Shown piece by piece: positions 25,143 through 33,643 of a DNA stretch of 64,000 bases (position 1 is the first letter of the stretch; each line of letters starts with the position of its first letter). The notes beneath the pieces were generated by a model that searched no databases, was not told the origin of the DNA, and saw only the letters and a list, made by a program, of their open reading frames with translations. Location: NCBI RefSeq assembly GCF_015291625.1, contig NZ_CP030047.1:8550501-8614500 (forward strand), read 5' to 3'. The translations under genes were made by a program, and so were the position numbers. The stretch comes from Bradyrhizobium sp. CCBAU 53421 (GTDB lineage Bacteria; Pseudomonadota; Alphaproteobacteria; Rhizobiales; Xanthobacteraceae).

Positions 25143-26267
25143 ATGAACTCGCCGGATCATGATCAGAACACCGCTGAAGCGCGAGACCGCAAGATCATCC
25201 ATATCGACATGGATGCGTTCTACGCATCGGTTGAGCAGCGGGACAATCCGGACTTGCGCGGCAAGCCGGTCGCCGTGGGCGGGTCTCGAGAGCGCGGCGT
25301 CGTCGCCGCTGCTAGCTACGAGGCGCGCAAGTTCGGAGTCCGGTCGGCGATGCCGTCGGTAACCGCCAAACGGCAATGCCCGGAGTTGATTTTCGTGAAG
25401 CCGCGTTTCGAGGTCTACAAGGAGATCTCGCGACACATCCGGACGATCTTCGCCGAACACACAGAAATCATTGAGCCGCTATCGCTCGACGAGGCCTATC
25501 TGGACGTCACCGAGAACATCCAAGGCATCGCGAGCGCGACGGAGATCGCGACCATGATCAGGGCGAAAATCCTGAGCGAGACGGGTCTCACCGCCTCCGC
25601 CGGCATCTCCTACAACAAGTTCCTGGCGAAGCTTGCCTCTGACTACCGCAAGCCGAACGGACAGTTCGTCATCACGCCGAAGATGGGGCTGAACTTCGTT
25701 CAGGATCTTCCCGTCGGCAAATTCCACGGGATCGGTCCGGCGACGAGCGCGAAGATGAACGGCCTCGGTATCTTCACAGGGCTCGATATGCGTAACCAGA
25801 CGCTCGAGTTCATGACCGCCAATTTCGGCAAGGCCGGCAACTACTATTACTGGATTTCGCGCGGGATCGATGAACGCCCGGTGCGCGCCAACCGTATCCG
25901 CAAGTCGGTCGGCGCCGAGAACACCTTCTCGCAAGATCTAGCGGACTACGAAGCTCTGGCGGCGGAATTGCGGCCCCTGATCGAGAAGGTATGGCGTCAC
26001 TGCGAGACCACGGGCGCGCGGGGCCGGACGGCGACGCTCAAAGTGAAGTTTTCCGATTTCGAGTTGATCACCAGGAGCAGATCAGTCGCCGTCATCGACT
26101 CTGCAAGCGATCTCTCCAGCCTTGCTCTCGAACTATTGAAGCAGCTGATGCCGCCAAAGAAGGCGATACGGCTGCTCGGAATCTCTGTTTCCGGATTTAC
26201 TGATGTCGAACCTGAAGACGAAGATCAATTGCCGCTTATGTTGGATGGATTCAACATCCAGGCATGA
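25143..26267 (+). CDS. dinB: DNA polymerase IV (Y-family)
   Basis: Error-prone translesion polymerase, 374 residues. Catalytic palm motifs are IIHIDMDAFYASVEQRDNP and IIEPLSLDEAYLDVTENI, with SYEARKFGVRSAMPS in the fingers. The helix-hairpin-helix region is FHGIGPATSAKMNGLGIFT, and the little-finger domain follows. QLPLML near the C-terminus resembles a beta-clamp-binding motif. It would act at the replication fork on damaged DNA. It is an extra, element-borne copy (cargo), and the chromosome will probably carry its own. I saw no alphaproteobacterial LexA box just upstream. It converges with the TolA-like gene after a 32-base gap. Confidence 0.95.
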   Translation: MNSPDHDQNTAEARDRKIIHIDMDAFYASVEQRDNPDLRGKPVAVGGSRERGVVAAASYEARKFGVRSAMPSVTAKRQCPELIFVKPRFEVYKEISRHIRTIFAEHTEIIEPLSLDEAYLDVTENIQGIASATEIATMIRAKILSETGLTASAGISYNKFLAKLASDYRKPNGQFVITPKMGLNFVQDLPVGKFHGIGPATSAKMNGLGIFTGLDMRNQTLEFMTANFGKAGNYYYWISRGIDERPVRANRIRKSVGAENTFSQDLADYEALAAELRPLIEKVWRHCETTGARGRTATLKVKFSDFELITRSRSVAVIDSASDLSSLALELLKQLMPPKKAIRLLGISVSGFTDVEPEDEDQLPLMLDGFNIQA

Positions 26268-26299
26268 CTGCTCCTTTCAGATTGTAATCTGGAATTTCG

Positions 26300-26923
26300 T
26301 CAACCGTACGCTCGCGCTCGTCTCAATGCGGCCTCCAGCCGGGCTTTCTCCTTCTCCCAACGGACTTCTTCAGCGTGCGATCTGTCCTCAAGCGCCTCGA
26401 GCTGAGCTTGTATGTCCGAGGCGTTCATTTCGTGCTTTCGACGGGCTGCGTCCAATGCGCTTTGCGCCTTGTCGACGACTTTCTGCCTCCGCTCGCGCTC
26501 CTTACGCTGAGCGGCCTCTTCCTTCGCGCGTTCGCGCGCGCGGTGTTTCTGCTCCTTCTCGAAAGCGAGCGCGGCCTCCCTGTCGGCCGCCTGGTCCTTG
26601 GCCCGCTCAGGATGCTTTTGCGGCTTGCGCCTCACCGACCTGCTGCCTGCCTTCTTCGAAATGTTATCGCCGGGGAGATTGGTGGGCAGCTCGGCGTGTT
26701 CTTTGAAGGGCCCACTGGAGCCGACGGGACGCTTCAGAACGACGCCTGGCGCAGCCATGGTCGCCGCGATGACGTCGGAATCATCGCTTTCCTTCGCTGC
26801 GCCCTGGTGAAAGAGATTGCTGTCTGCACCCCACGCTTCCAGAGCCGCCTTCATCGACGGCGCCGCTACCGCCAGATCGAAGAAGCCGAGCGAAGTTTGA
26901 TACGTCTTCAGCTTCCTCGCCAT
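26300..26923 (-). CDS. TolA-like coiled-coil protein
   Basis: 207 residues in two parts: an N-terminal segment (1-60) opening MARKLKTYQTSLGFFDLAVAAPSMKAALEAWGADSNLFHQG, and a long charged coiled coil (about 105-205) rich in Glu, Arg, Lys and Ala. Databases often label such proteins 'cell envelope biogenesis protein TolA' because of the coiled coil, but no N-terminal membrane helix is present, so a TolA role is unlikely. The N-terminal motif occurs in proteins encoded near repair genes in rhizobial islands. Function unknown. The stop of the next gene, rnz, lies 24 bases downstream of the start on the plus-strand map, so the two probably form a unit. Confidence 0.65.
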   Translation of the reverse strand: MARKLKTYQTSLGFFDLAVAAPSMKAALEAWGADSNLFHQGAAKESDDSDVIAATMAAPGVVLKRPVGSSGPFKEHAELPTNLPGDNISKKAGSRSVRRKPQKHPERAKDQAADREAALAFEKEQKHRARERAKEEAAQRKERERRQKVVDKAQSALDAARRKHEMNASDIQAQLEALEDRSHAEEVRWEKEKARLEAALRRARAYG

Positions 26924-26947
26924 TCGCGCGCTCTCCTGCGCCGCTGG

Positions 26948-27853
26948 TTAGACCACGATGCGATCGAAATCCATTGCAAGCCGGCTGTTCGGAAACGTCC
27001 TCCTCGCCTCCACCAGTATTTCCTCGTCGGCATAGCGGCCGGAAATGTGAGTTAGGACGAGCTGCTTGACATTGCTCACGGCCGCCAAGGCGGCCGCTTC
27101 AGCCGCGGTGAGGTGTCCATAGTCACGAGCGATGGTTGCATCGCGGTCGAGAAACGTGGCCTCGATCACCAAGACGTCGGCGTCGTGAGCGTGTTCGGCC
27201 AAGCCATTGGTGGTTTCGGCATCGCCCACGATGACCAGCCTCTTGCGCCCCTCTGGCGGGCCGAGGACCTCTTTGGGATCGATCATCCTGCCGTCCGCGA
27301 GCGTCACCGGCCTTCCTTCTGCCAACTCCTTGCGCACTGGGCCGTCCGGCACTCTGAGGGCCGCGAGGCGGTCCGGCCGAAGATGACGGCGGATCTGGCT
27401 TTCGAAGGAGAATCCGAAGCTGTCGGTGTCGCGGTGGATGACCGGAAAGCAGGAGATCGTGAACCCGCCAGCATCGAGGACATGACCTCCCGTCAAGGGC
27501 ACGAGCTCCAGCGGAATAGGCGCTCGTCCTTCGCCCCACAGGCCCGCGAGCATCCGAACGACGACGTCGAGGGTACCCGGACTTCCATGAATCGTCATCA
27601 CGTCGGCACTCTGCCGCAGTCGCAGGGTCGAAAATAGACCGGGAATGCCAAGCACGTGGTCGAAATGTCCATGGGTCAACAAGAGACGATCGATGCGTCG
27701 AAAACCAGCGCCGTTGCGCAACAACTGACGTTGGGTACCCTCCCCGCAATCCACCAGGATGCGGTGAGTTCCTGCCTCGACGAGAAGGGCCGGATGGTTG
27801 CGTTCAGCCGACGGAACGCTCGCCGACGTCCCCAAAAAGGTGAGCGCGAACAT
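26948..27853 (-). CDS. rnz: Ribonuclease Z (metallo-beta-lactamase fold)
   Basis: tRNA 3'-processing endonuclease family, 301 residues. The metallo-beta-lactamase motif is LTHGHFDHVLGIPG. FLGTSASVPSAERNHPALLV and LVDCGEGTQRQLLRNG are typical of the RNase Z/ElaC group, and the later ligands are in VIVGDAETTNGLAEHAHDADVLVIEATF and LVLTHISGRY. Start at 27853 (MFALTFLGTSAS); the longer frame adds residues not seen in the family. It is element-borne, so either an extra copy or an enzyme with a special substrate. Co-directional with the TolA-like and Ku genes. Confidence 0.92.
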   Translation of the reverse strand: MFALTFLGTSASVPSAERNHPALLVEAGTHRILVDCGEGTQRQLLRNGAGFRRIDRLLLTHGHFDHVLGIPGLFSTLRLRQSADVMTIHGSPGTLDVVVRMLAGLWGEGRAPIPLELVPLTGGHVLDAGGFTISCFPVIHRDTDSFGFSFESQIRRHLRPDRLAALRVPDGPVRKELAEGRPVTLADGRMIDPKEVLGPPEGRKRLVIVGDAETTNGLAEHAHDADVLVIEATFLDRDATIARDYGHLTAAEAAALAAVSNVKQLVLTHISGRYADEEILVEARRTFPNSRLAMDFDRIVV

Positions 27854-27960
27854 CGTCGCCCGGTCTTTCTCGTTTTCGTGTGATTGTCGAAAGCGCAAAC
27901 ACGCTCGTTTTTCAATGAGAATGGACTCAGATTGCGACGAGCGCCCCGCGCAAACTGCGA

Positions 27961-28893
27961 TCAGGCCGACTTCCGCTGATGCCTGCCAGCTGGCTTCTTC
28001 GCAGCGGTTTCCTTCGCAGGCTTCTTGCCGGCGATCGGCATCAGCATCTCCCTCTGTCCCGCTGCCACCTTCCGCGGCTTCTTAGCCGACTTCTTCGGCG
28101 CCTTGGCCTCGGCCGCCGCAGCGCCGCCGACGCTCTGCCGCAGCGCCTCCATCAGGTCGACTACGTTCTCACCGCGGGGGCGCTCCCTCGGGATGATCGG
28201 CCTGCCGCTGCGTTTCTGGTTGATGAGTTCGATCAATGCGGTTTCATAGTGGTCCTCGAATTTCTTGGGCTCGAAGTTGCCCGACTTCTGGTTCACGATG
28301 TGCTTGGCGAGATCGAGCATGTCCTTGGTAACTTTGACGTCCTGGATCTCGTCGAAATACTCGGCCTCCGAGCGCACTTCGTACGGGTAGCGTAGCAGCG
28401 TGCCGACGAGGCCTTTCTCCATCGGCTCAAGTGCGATGATGTGCTCGCGGTTGGTCAGCACCACGCGGCCGATAGCCACTTTGTCCATCTCGCGGATGGT
28501 CTCGCGGATCACGGCGAAGGCGTCGTGCCCAACTTTGCCATCGGGGCGCAGATAGTACGGTCGGATCAGGTAGCGCGGATCGATCTCGGATTTCTGGACG
28601 AACTCGTCGATCTCGATAGTGCGCGTGCTCTCGAGCGCGATTTCCCCGAGTTCTTCCTTGGAGACTTCGATGAAAGTCTCGTTATCGAGCATGTAGCCCT
28701 TGACGATGTCCTCGCTGGGCACCTCCTCGCCGGTGTCGGCGTCGACCTTCAGGTACTTGATACGGTGTCCGGTCTGGCGATTGAGCTGGTTGAACGAGAT
28801 CTTCTCGCTCTCCGACGTAGCCGGATAGAGCGCTACCGGGCAGGTGACGAGGGACAGACGCAGGAAGCCTTTCCAGTTGGCGCGGGGTGCCAT
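27961..28893 (-). CDS. ku: Ku protein for non-homologous end joining
   Basis: Bacterial Ku homodimer that binds DNA ends, 310 residues. The Ku core spans about 1-250: MAPRANWKGFLRLSLVTCPVALYPAT at the start, then YIKYLKVDADTGEEV-like and RYLIRPYYLRPDGKVGHDAFAVI, ending with SGNFEPKKFEDHYETALIELI. The C-terminal 60 residues are Lys/Ala-rich repeats (KKSAKKPRK, KKPAKETAAKKPAG), as in many rhizobial Ku proteins, where they contact DNA. The usual ligase partner LigD is not in this window. Ku could protect ends of linear or newly entered element DNA. Confidence 0.94.
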   Translation of the reverse strand: MAPRANWKGFLRLSLVTCPVALYPATSESEKISFNQLNRQTGHRIKYLKVDADTGEEVPSEDIVKGYMLDNETFIEVSKEELGEIALESTRTIEIDEFVQKSEIDPRYLIRPYYLRPDGKVGHDAFAVIRETIREMDKVAIGRVVLTNREHIIALEPMEKGLVGTLLRYPYEVRSEAEYFDEIQDVKVTKDMLDLAKHIVNQKSGNFEPKKFEDHYETALIELINQKRSGRPIIPRERPRGENVVDLMEALRQSVGGAAAAEAKAPKKSAKKPRKVAAGQREMLMPIAGKKPAKETAAKKPAGRHQRKSA

Positions 28894-29211
28894 TTACGCA
28901 GAACTCCGTTTTCGGGGGCGAGCTCGGATTCAAGACGATTATGCAGGGCTGGTTCCGACAGCTCACCCACCGCGCCGTGGATTCATCCTTAAACCGGCAG
29001 CGCGCGCCAGCGGATTTCAATTGATTTATAGAACATAGAGAGAACACGAATAGTCTTGGTGTACAATTCCCTGGACCGTCGATCTTCTGGTCGTCCCCTC
29101 GTCTGGGGCTCTTCCAAACCCCGTGGTACGTTGTTTTAGTGGCGCCCACCACATTCGGGCGCGGCGGTCAGCGCGACTCCGCAGAACGTGCTCTGGAGAA
29201 GCTGGAGATCT
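28894..29211. other. Gap between ku and the nuclease-helicase gene
   Basis: 318 bases with no believable gene. On the minus strand it must hold the ku promoter (28894 upward) and the 3' end of the transcript from the 32619 gene. I do not see a clear intrinsic terminator. Confidence 0.4.
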
Positions 29212-32200
29212 TCAACCGAGCGAAATGTGTGTTGCCGTCTCAAGATAGCGGCAGAAGGCGTTCGCCAACTGAATCTGCCGCGGCGTCCGGCACTCGGCTT
29301 CGAAGATTTGCGGCGAGCCGACCAGGACCGATACGCACATGGCGCGCGAGGTGGCGACGTTAAGCCGGTTGAGGCTGTAGAGGAACTCCATTCCGCGCGG
29401 GGCATCAGCGAAACTTGATGTAGCCGTCGAATAGATGGAGATCGGGGCTTCCTGGCCCTGGAACTTGTCCACCGTTCCGACGCGCGCGCCGGGGAGGCAT
29501 TGCTGAATTTCAAAGACCTGCGCGTTGTAGGGCGTGATGATGACAATATCGTCGAGGTTGATTGGCTTCTCTTTCCCTTCGCGATCGACCCAAGTCGCGT
29601 TGCTGGCCAGGATCTCCCGCACGAACGTGCCGACAGCTTTTGCTTCTTCGGGCGAGCAGTTCTGATTTCCGCTGTGGACGACGGGAAGAAAGTAGAGACC
29701 AGATTCGCTGATCGGCCCCGATCCTTTAATAACCTGGTTCTCGAGTCCGGCTCTCGAGCGGAGCTTGCCATCATAGAAGAGCTCAGAGGTGTAGGTGCAG
29801 ATCGCCGGATGTAACCGCCAAGTCTCCCCAAGAAATAGGCCTTTATCCGCGGGGATCGTTCGCTTACCCCCGAGAATGTGATCAAGGGCAGAGGAATCGG
29901 TGCCTTCAGGATGGCTCCCCTGTGTCGGCTGATCGAGCTGCTGCGGATCGCCGACTAGCACCACCGTGCTTGCCGCCTGCGACACCGCGAGCACGTTGGC
30001 GAGCGACATCTGCGCAGCCTCATCCACAAACAGGACATCCACCGTTCCGAAGGCGTCCGGGCGTGACCACAGCCACGCCGTGCCGCCCCCGACGGCGGCC
30101 GTGCCGCCGCTCAACGCCGAGAACACGTCCTCACTTCTCTTGGCAAAGAAGAGCCGGTGCTGCGGGGCTTCAACTTCATCGGCCTTCTGGCAGCATTGCA
30201 ACGCTATGCCCAGTTCATCAGCCACCTTGATAGTCGCGTTGATCACGTTGCGGATGACCTTGTGGCTGTTGGCGGTGATGCCGACTCGCTTGCCACGGCG
30301 CACCAGCTCGCAAATCATCTTGGCACTGGTGAAGGTCTTGCCCGCCCCGGGCGGTCCTTGGATCGGAAGAATGCCGCCCGTCAGATGCTCGCAGAGCCGA
30401 ACGGCGGCTTCAACTGTCGTCTCTCCTGCGCGTTGCAGCGGCTCGTCGCGGACACGCGGGGTTTCTCTGAGCAGTAGATCGCGAGCCGCCTGATATGGGC
30501 CAATACCACGCACGCCGTGATCGGCGACATAATTGCCGATCCGCACCAGTGCCTCGGCCATCACCTTGCCGCCGACATAGCTGTGCGCGAACGCCGCCTG
30601 AGGATGAATGTCGGCAGTGTCCTGACGCTTCTTGATATCGACGGTATTGTCCGCAAAAGAGATCGCCTCGACCCAGCCTAGCTTGGCGCCACCAATGTTG
30701 AAGAGCTCCTCGCCGCTGCGAATCTCTGTCTCCTGCGACGGAAAGAGGTAACGATGAATCGGCGCCTTGGCTGTGCCACCGGCAGCGCTTGCAAAAGCGA
30801 GACCAGAGAGCCCGGCGCGCTCCTCCAGCAAATCCTCGGCCGAGAGGGCGGCCAGCCGGAAAAACTCCCACCAAACCGCCTTTTCCTCCCGGCGATGCCA
30901 ATCGACGATGTTTGCCATGATCCAACGGGCCTGCTGCTCGTCATCTCGTTCAGCCGGGTCTGTCGGAACATCAGCCGTCAGTCTTCCGATCAGCGCGTTG
31001 ATCTTGATCAGCCAGCCGGTGATCTTCTCGTTCGGCGCGCCATCGCCAGATTGCGGGCGAGGAACATCTGTACCTTCAGCGACCAACCTGGCGCGGTGCG
31101 CTTCGAGCCAGTCACGCAGGACCACGGTGGAACGGCAATCATCTTCATTGTATGTGCGCACAACGGCCTTTGTCTCTTCAGCAATCGACGGCGCATTCCT
31201 AAGTTCGAGATTGGCCTGGAGATTGGCAAGCGCAACATTCGCATCAGTCAGAGGCGCTTGGCGCTCAAACCCATAAAAGGGTTCTAGGCGCTTGATCGAG
31301 TAGCTTTCCACACTCGCTCGCAGACTGTGGCGCACAATTTGGTAGAGATCAACGAAGAGGCCCGCCCGGAGCATCCGGTCGATCTCCTCCTCGCGCGTGG
31401 CATAGCGGCCCATCAGACGCTTGAGGGCCGCGGGCTCGTAAGGTGCGTAGTGATAGATGTGCAGATTAGGAAACTGAGCCCAGCGCATCATCACTAAATC
31501 GACGAATCTCTCAAAAGCGTTTCTCTCGTCGACACGGGTGAAAGCCCAATCGCTCTCATAGACGAACGCGCCGTGTGCGTCCTTGAACACATAGCCGAAC
31601 AGGTATTCGAGGCCGTGCTCGCCAACAAAGGGATCACCTTCGAAGTCGAGGAACACGTCGCCGTCCGAGGGGGCGGGTAGACGCGTGAGCCCGAAGCCAG
31701 ACTCTACGGGCAGCAATTCGAATTTGCTTGCCCCTGCAGTGCGGGCCTCAACTACGATCCGGGCTTGTTCGCGAACCCGGATATAAGAATCCTTCGAACC
31801 ACGATCCGGTTTCCAATCGAGCGGCAAGGGCATGTTGGCCAAGCTTTGTACCGTCCCGATACTACGGGCGTTCAGCTCATTGATCTGTATCTTCGAGATG
31901 CCGGCAACGAGGCTGAGGTGATCATCATCGCGGCGACGTTTGTCGCATGCCTCTCGCCAGCGGCAGATGTCGCAATGCTCTATCGGATCGGGATAGGTGT
32001 CGCCCGTCGCCGGCGCGGCCAAGGCGCTCAACAGCGCGCGCTTCACCTTGCGAAAATAGGCCGCATAATCGGCAAATCGATACTGCTGTGGCTGAAACTC
32101 CGACCAAGGCGCGACAACATACATGTATTCTGGCGGCAGGCCCTGCATGGCGGCCAGCAGATCGGCATAGAGACAAAGTTGAAGGACCGTCCCCGCTTTC

Positions 32201-32619
32201 GTCTCGCGGGCGAGCTTGGTGTCAATCGGCTCATACGACCAATCACCAAGCCCGCTCTGCACCTCGACGCGGCGCAGGATGTCGGCCCGCCCGTTCCATG
32301 TGCCGGATTGGAGGGCGCCTTGCGCAATGATCGGATCGCCACGTTTCATGGCCTGCAGGGTCGCGACGACGGCTGCGCTGTCGATCCCGATCCCTTCTAC
32401 GATCGTGACCGGGATCCCTCCGTCCTCAAGGTGCTTAATGAAACTCTTTTCGTGGAGATCGCCGCGCTCGGCCAGGATTTGCAGCCCCGGATCCCAGATC
32501 TTGGGTTTCGCCAATTCGCCGCGGGCCACCTTGAGGTCAAGCTCCGTGAGATACCGGCAGGCCACATGACCCACCAGATCTCCCGCGCTTAGGTTCAGCG
32601 CCTCCCCGATCTTCTGCAT
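29212..32619 (-). CDS. TM0106-type RecB-like nuclease / RNase H-like / SF1 helicase fusion
   Basis: 1135-residue multidomain enzyme. The N-terminal third is a RecB-like nuclease of the TM0106 type, with LVGHVACRYLTELDLKVARG, GRADIL and YEPIDTKLA as active-site elements and a CDICRWREAC cysteine cluster. The middle is an RNase H/exonuclease-like domain: DVFLDFEGDPFVGEHGLEYLFG, HYAPYEPAALKRL, FVDLYQIVRHSL, VRTYNEDDC. The C-terminal third is an SF1 helicase of the DNA2/Upf1 type, with Walker A at IQGPPGAGKTFTSAKMI, VDVLFVDEAAQM, LVGDPQQLDQP and RVGTVDKFQGQEAPISIYS. The layout suits DNA-end processing or phage defence. It opens the defence-like island and is divergent from the XRE gene. Confidence 0.88.
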   Translation of the reverse strand: MQKIGEALNLSAGDLVGHVACRYLTELDLKVARGELAKPKIWDPGLQILAERGDLHEKSFIKHLEDGGIPVTIVEGIGIDSAAVVATLQAMKRGDPIIAQGALQSGTWNGRADILRRVEVQSGLGDWSYEPIDTKLARETKAGTVLQLCLYADLLAAMQGLPPEYMYVVAPWSEFQPQQYRFADYAAYFRKVKRALLSALAAPATGDTYPDPIEHCDICRWREACDKRRRDDDHLSLVAGISKIQINELNARSIGTVQSLANMPLPLDWKPDRGSKDSYIRVREQARIVVEARTAGASKFELLPVESGFGLTRLPAPSDGDVFLDFEGDPFVGEHGLEYLFGYVFKDAHGAFVYESDWAFTRVDERNAFERFVDLVMMRWAQFPNLHIYHYAPYEPAALKRLMGRYATREEEIDRMLRAGLFVDLYQIVRHSLRASVESYSIKRLEPFYGFERQAPLTDANVALANLQANLELRNAPSIAEETKAVVRTYNEDDCRSTVVLRDWLEAHRARLVAEGTDVPRPQSGDGAPNEKITGWLIKINALIGRLTADVPTDPAERDDEQQARWIMANIVDWHRREEKAVWWEFFRLAALSAEDLLEERAGLSGLAFASAAGGTAKAPIHRYLFPSQETEIRSGEELFNIGGAKLGWVEAISFADNTVDIKKRQDTADIHPQAAFAHSYVGGKVMAEALVRIGNYVADHGVRGIGPYQAARDLLLRETPRVRDEPLQRAGETTVEAAVRLCEHLTGGILPIQGPPGAGKTFTSAKMICELVRRGKRVGITANSHKVIRNVINATIKVADELGIALQCCQKADEVEAPQHRLFFAKRSEDVFSALSGGTAAVGGGTAWLWSRPDAFGTVDVLFVDEAAQMSLANVLAVSQAASTVVLVGDPQQLDQPTQGSHPEGTDSSALDHILGGKRTIPADKGLFLGETWRLHPAICTYTSELFYDGKLRSRAGLENQVIKGSGPISESGLYFLPVVHSGNQNCSPEEAKAVGTFVREILASNATWVDREGKEKPINLDDIVIITPYNAQVFEIQQCLPGARVGTVDKFQGQEAPISIYSTATSSFADAPRGMEFLYSLNRLNVATSRAMCVSVLVGSPQIFEAECRTPRQIQLANAFCRYLETATHISLG

Positions 32620-32792
32620 GTCTCCCCTCTGCCCTTGCGGGACATAGGAGCATACTAACAGCTTGAAATATATGCAAAATGTTGACGTTCAGCGCCTGTG
32701 TAGGCGCTGTGTAGAATTTTTTTGCGGGATTTCGCCCCCTTCCTCGCGAATCTTAGGGCGTTACCGACGCGCTTGTTCAACAAGAAAGCGCA

Positions 32793-32819
32793 GGGCGCCT
32801 TCTCTTCAAGAAGGCGCCC
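32793..32819. repeat. Perfect inverted repeat in the divergent intergenic region
   Basis: GGGCGCCTTCT (32793-32803) and AGAAGGCGCCC (32809-32819) form an 11-base-pair stem with a 5-base loop. It sits between the divergent 29212-32619 and 32933-33643 genes, about 115 bases before the XRE start. It could be an attenuator in the XRE leader or an operator; no T-run follows. Confidence 0.45.
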
Positions 32820-32882
32820 CTTCATCAGAATCAGAGTCTATTTTATGCTCGCCTGCGTTCGGGACACGTTCGGGGACATTCG

Positions 32883-32932
32883 GCCTCAAGGCCGCACATG
32901 ATTGTTGCACACCCCTCAAGGCGAGAACAATC
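32883..32932. promoter_or_regulatory. Repeats directly upstream of the XRE start (candidate operator)
   Basis: A direct repeat CCTCAAGGC occurs at 32883-32891 and 32914-32922, 31 bases apart (three helical turns). An inverted repeat GATTGTT (32900-32906) / AACAATC (32926-32932) ends on the base before the ATG at 32933. Such nested repeats fit autoregulation by the HTH protein encoded immediately downstream. Confidence 0.45.
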
Positions 32933-33643
32933 ATGGACACCATGGAACGGGACCTGGCCTATGTCGCACAGCAAGTGAGGTTCCTGCGGAAGATGCTTAA
33001 TCTGACGCAGGAGAGCCTGGCTGATATGGCAGGGCTTACAAGCCGGACTATCGAGAAGATTGAAAGCGGCAGGCACAGACCGGAAGAGCAAACGTTGCGG
33101 AGCCTCGCGCGCGCTCTCAAGATCGAGCTGTCCTACTTTCAGAAGCCCAGCCCCGAGCAAGAGGCCCGTCAGAAGGAGGAAATCAGGCGGGTTCTCCGCA
33201 AGACGGTCCTGGTCCCGACCGATCCAATCCGATCGGCCTCCGATTTTCTTAATGCCTACGGGCAGCGCGATGGGCTCCGCATCGACACGTCCGCAGTCAA
33301 AAGCGACGAAGCGTTGGAGATCGCGGCGGTCCTCGTCGATTGGATCAAGGACCTTGACGGGGTGTGGGAGGATTGCGGCATGTCTGAGCAACTGCGGTTT
33401 GCGCGCAGCTTCGTTGAGGAGTGCATGAAGCTCGAGACGCTCGGCTTCATCTGCCACTTGGGCAGCCACCGGCAGGTTCTGCGCGAAAAGGGCCGGCCGG
33501 ACCTGACGTTCAATGTCGGCCTTTTGAGCATTCAGCCCAAGGAAGGCGCGCAAGGCCGCCGCTATGCATTGGTGCAACTGGAAGGGCGATGGGAAGCAAC
33601 TGACGAGGACCGGGTTTCGCTGCCTGAGGGATACACCCTGTGA
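32933..33643 (+). CDS. XRE-family HTH regulator of the island
   Basis: 236-residue regulator. The N-terminal XRE helix-turn-helix (about 8-65) reads VRFLRKMLNLTQESLADMAGLTSRTIEKIESGRHRPEEQTLRSLARALK. The C-terminal part is a predicted sensor or dimerisation domain with no family I recognise (LNAYGQRDGLRIDTSAVKSDEALEIAAVLVDWIKDLDGVW…). The frame is open upstream to 32663, but the ATG at 32933 (MDTMERDLAY) gives a normal HTH N-terminus and sits beside operator-like repeats. Its stop overlaps the start of the CoiA-like gene (GTGA at 33640-33643), so the two are coupled. It probably controls the neighbouring defence-like genes. Confidence 0.85.
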   Translation: MDTMERDLAYVAQQVRFLRKMLNLTQESLADMAGLTSRTIEKIESGRHRPEEQTLRSLARALKIELSYFQKPSPEQEARQKEEIRRVLRKTVLVPTDPIRSASDFLNAYGQRDGLRIDTSAVKSDEALEIAAVLVDWIKDLDGVWEDCGMSEQLRFARSFVEECMKLETLGFICHLGSHRQVLREKGRPDLTFNVGLLSIQPKEGAQGRRYALVQLEGRWEATDEDRVSLPEGYTL

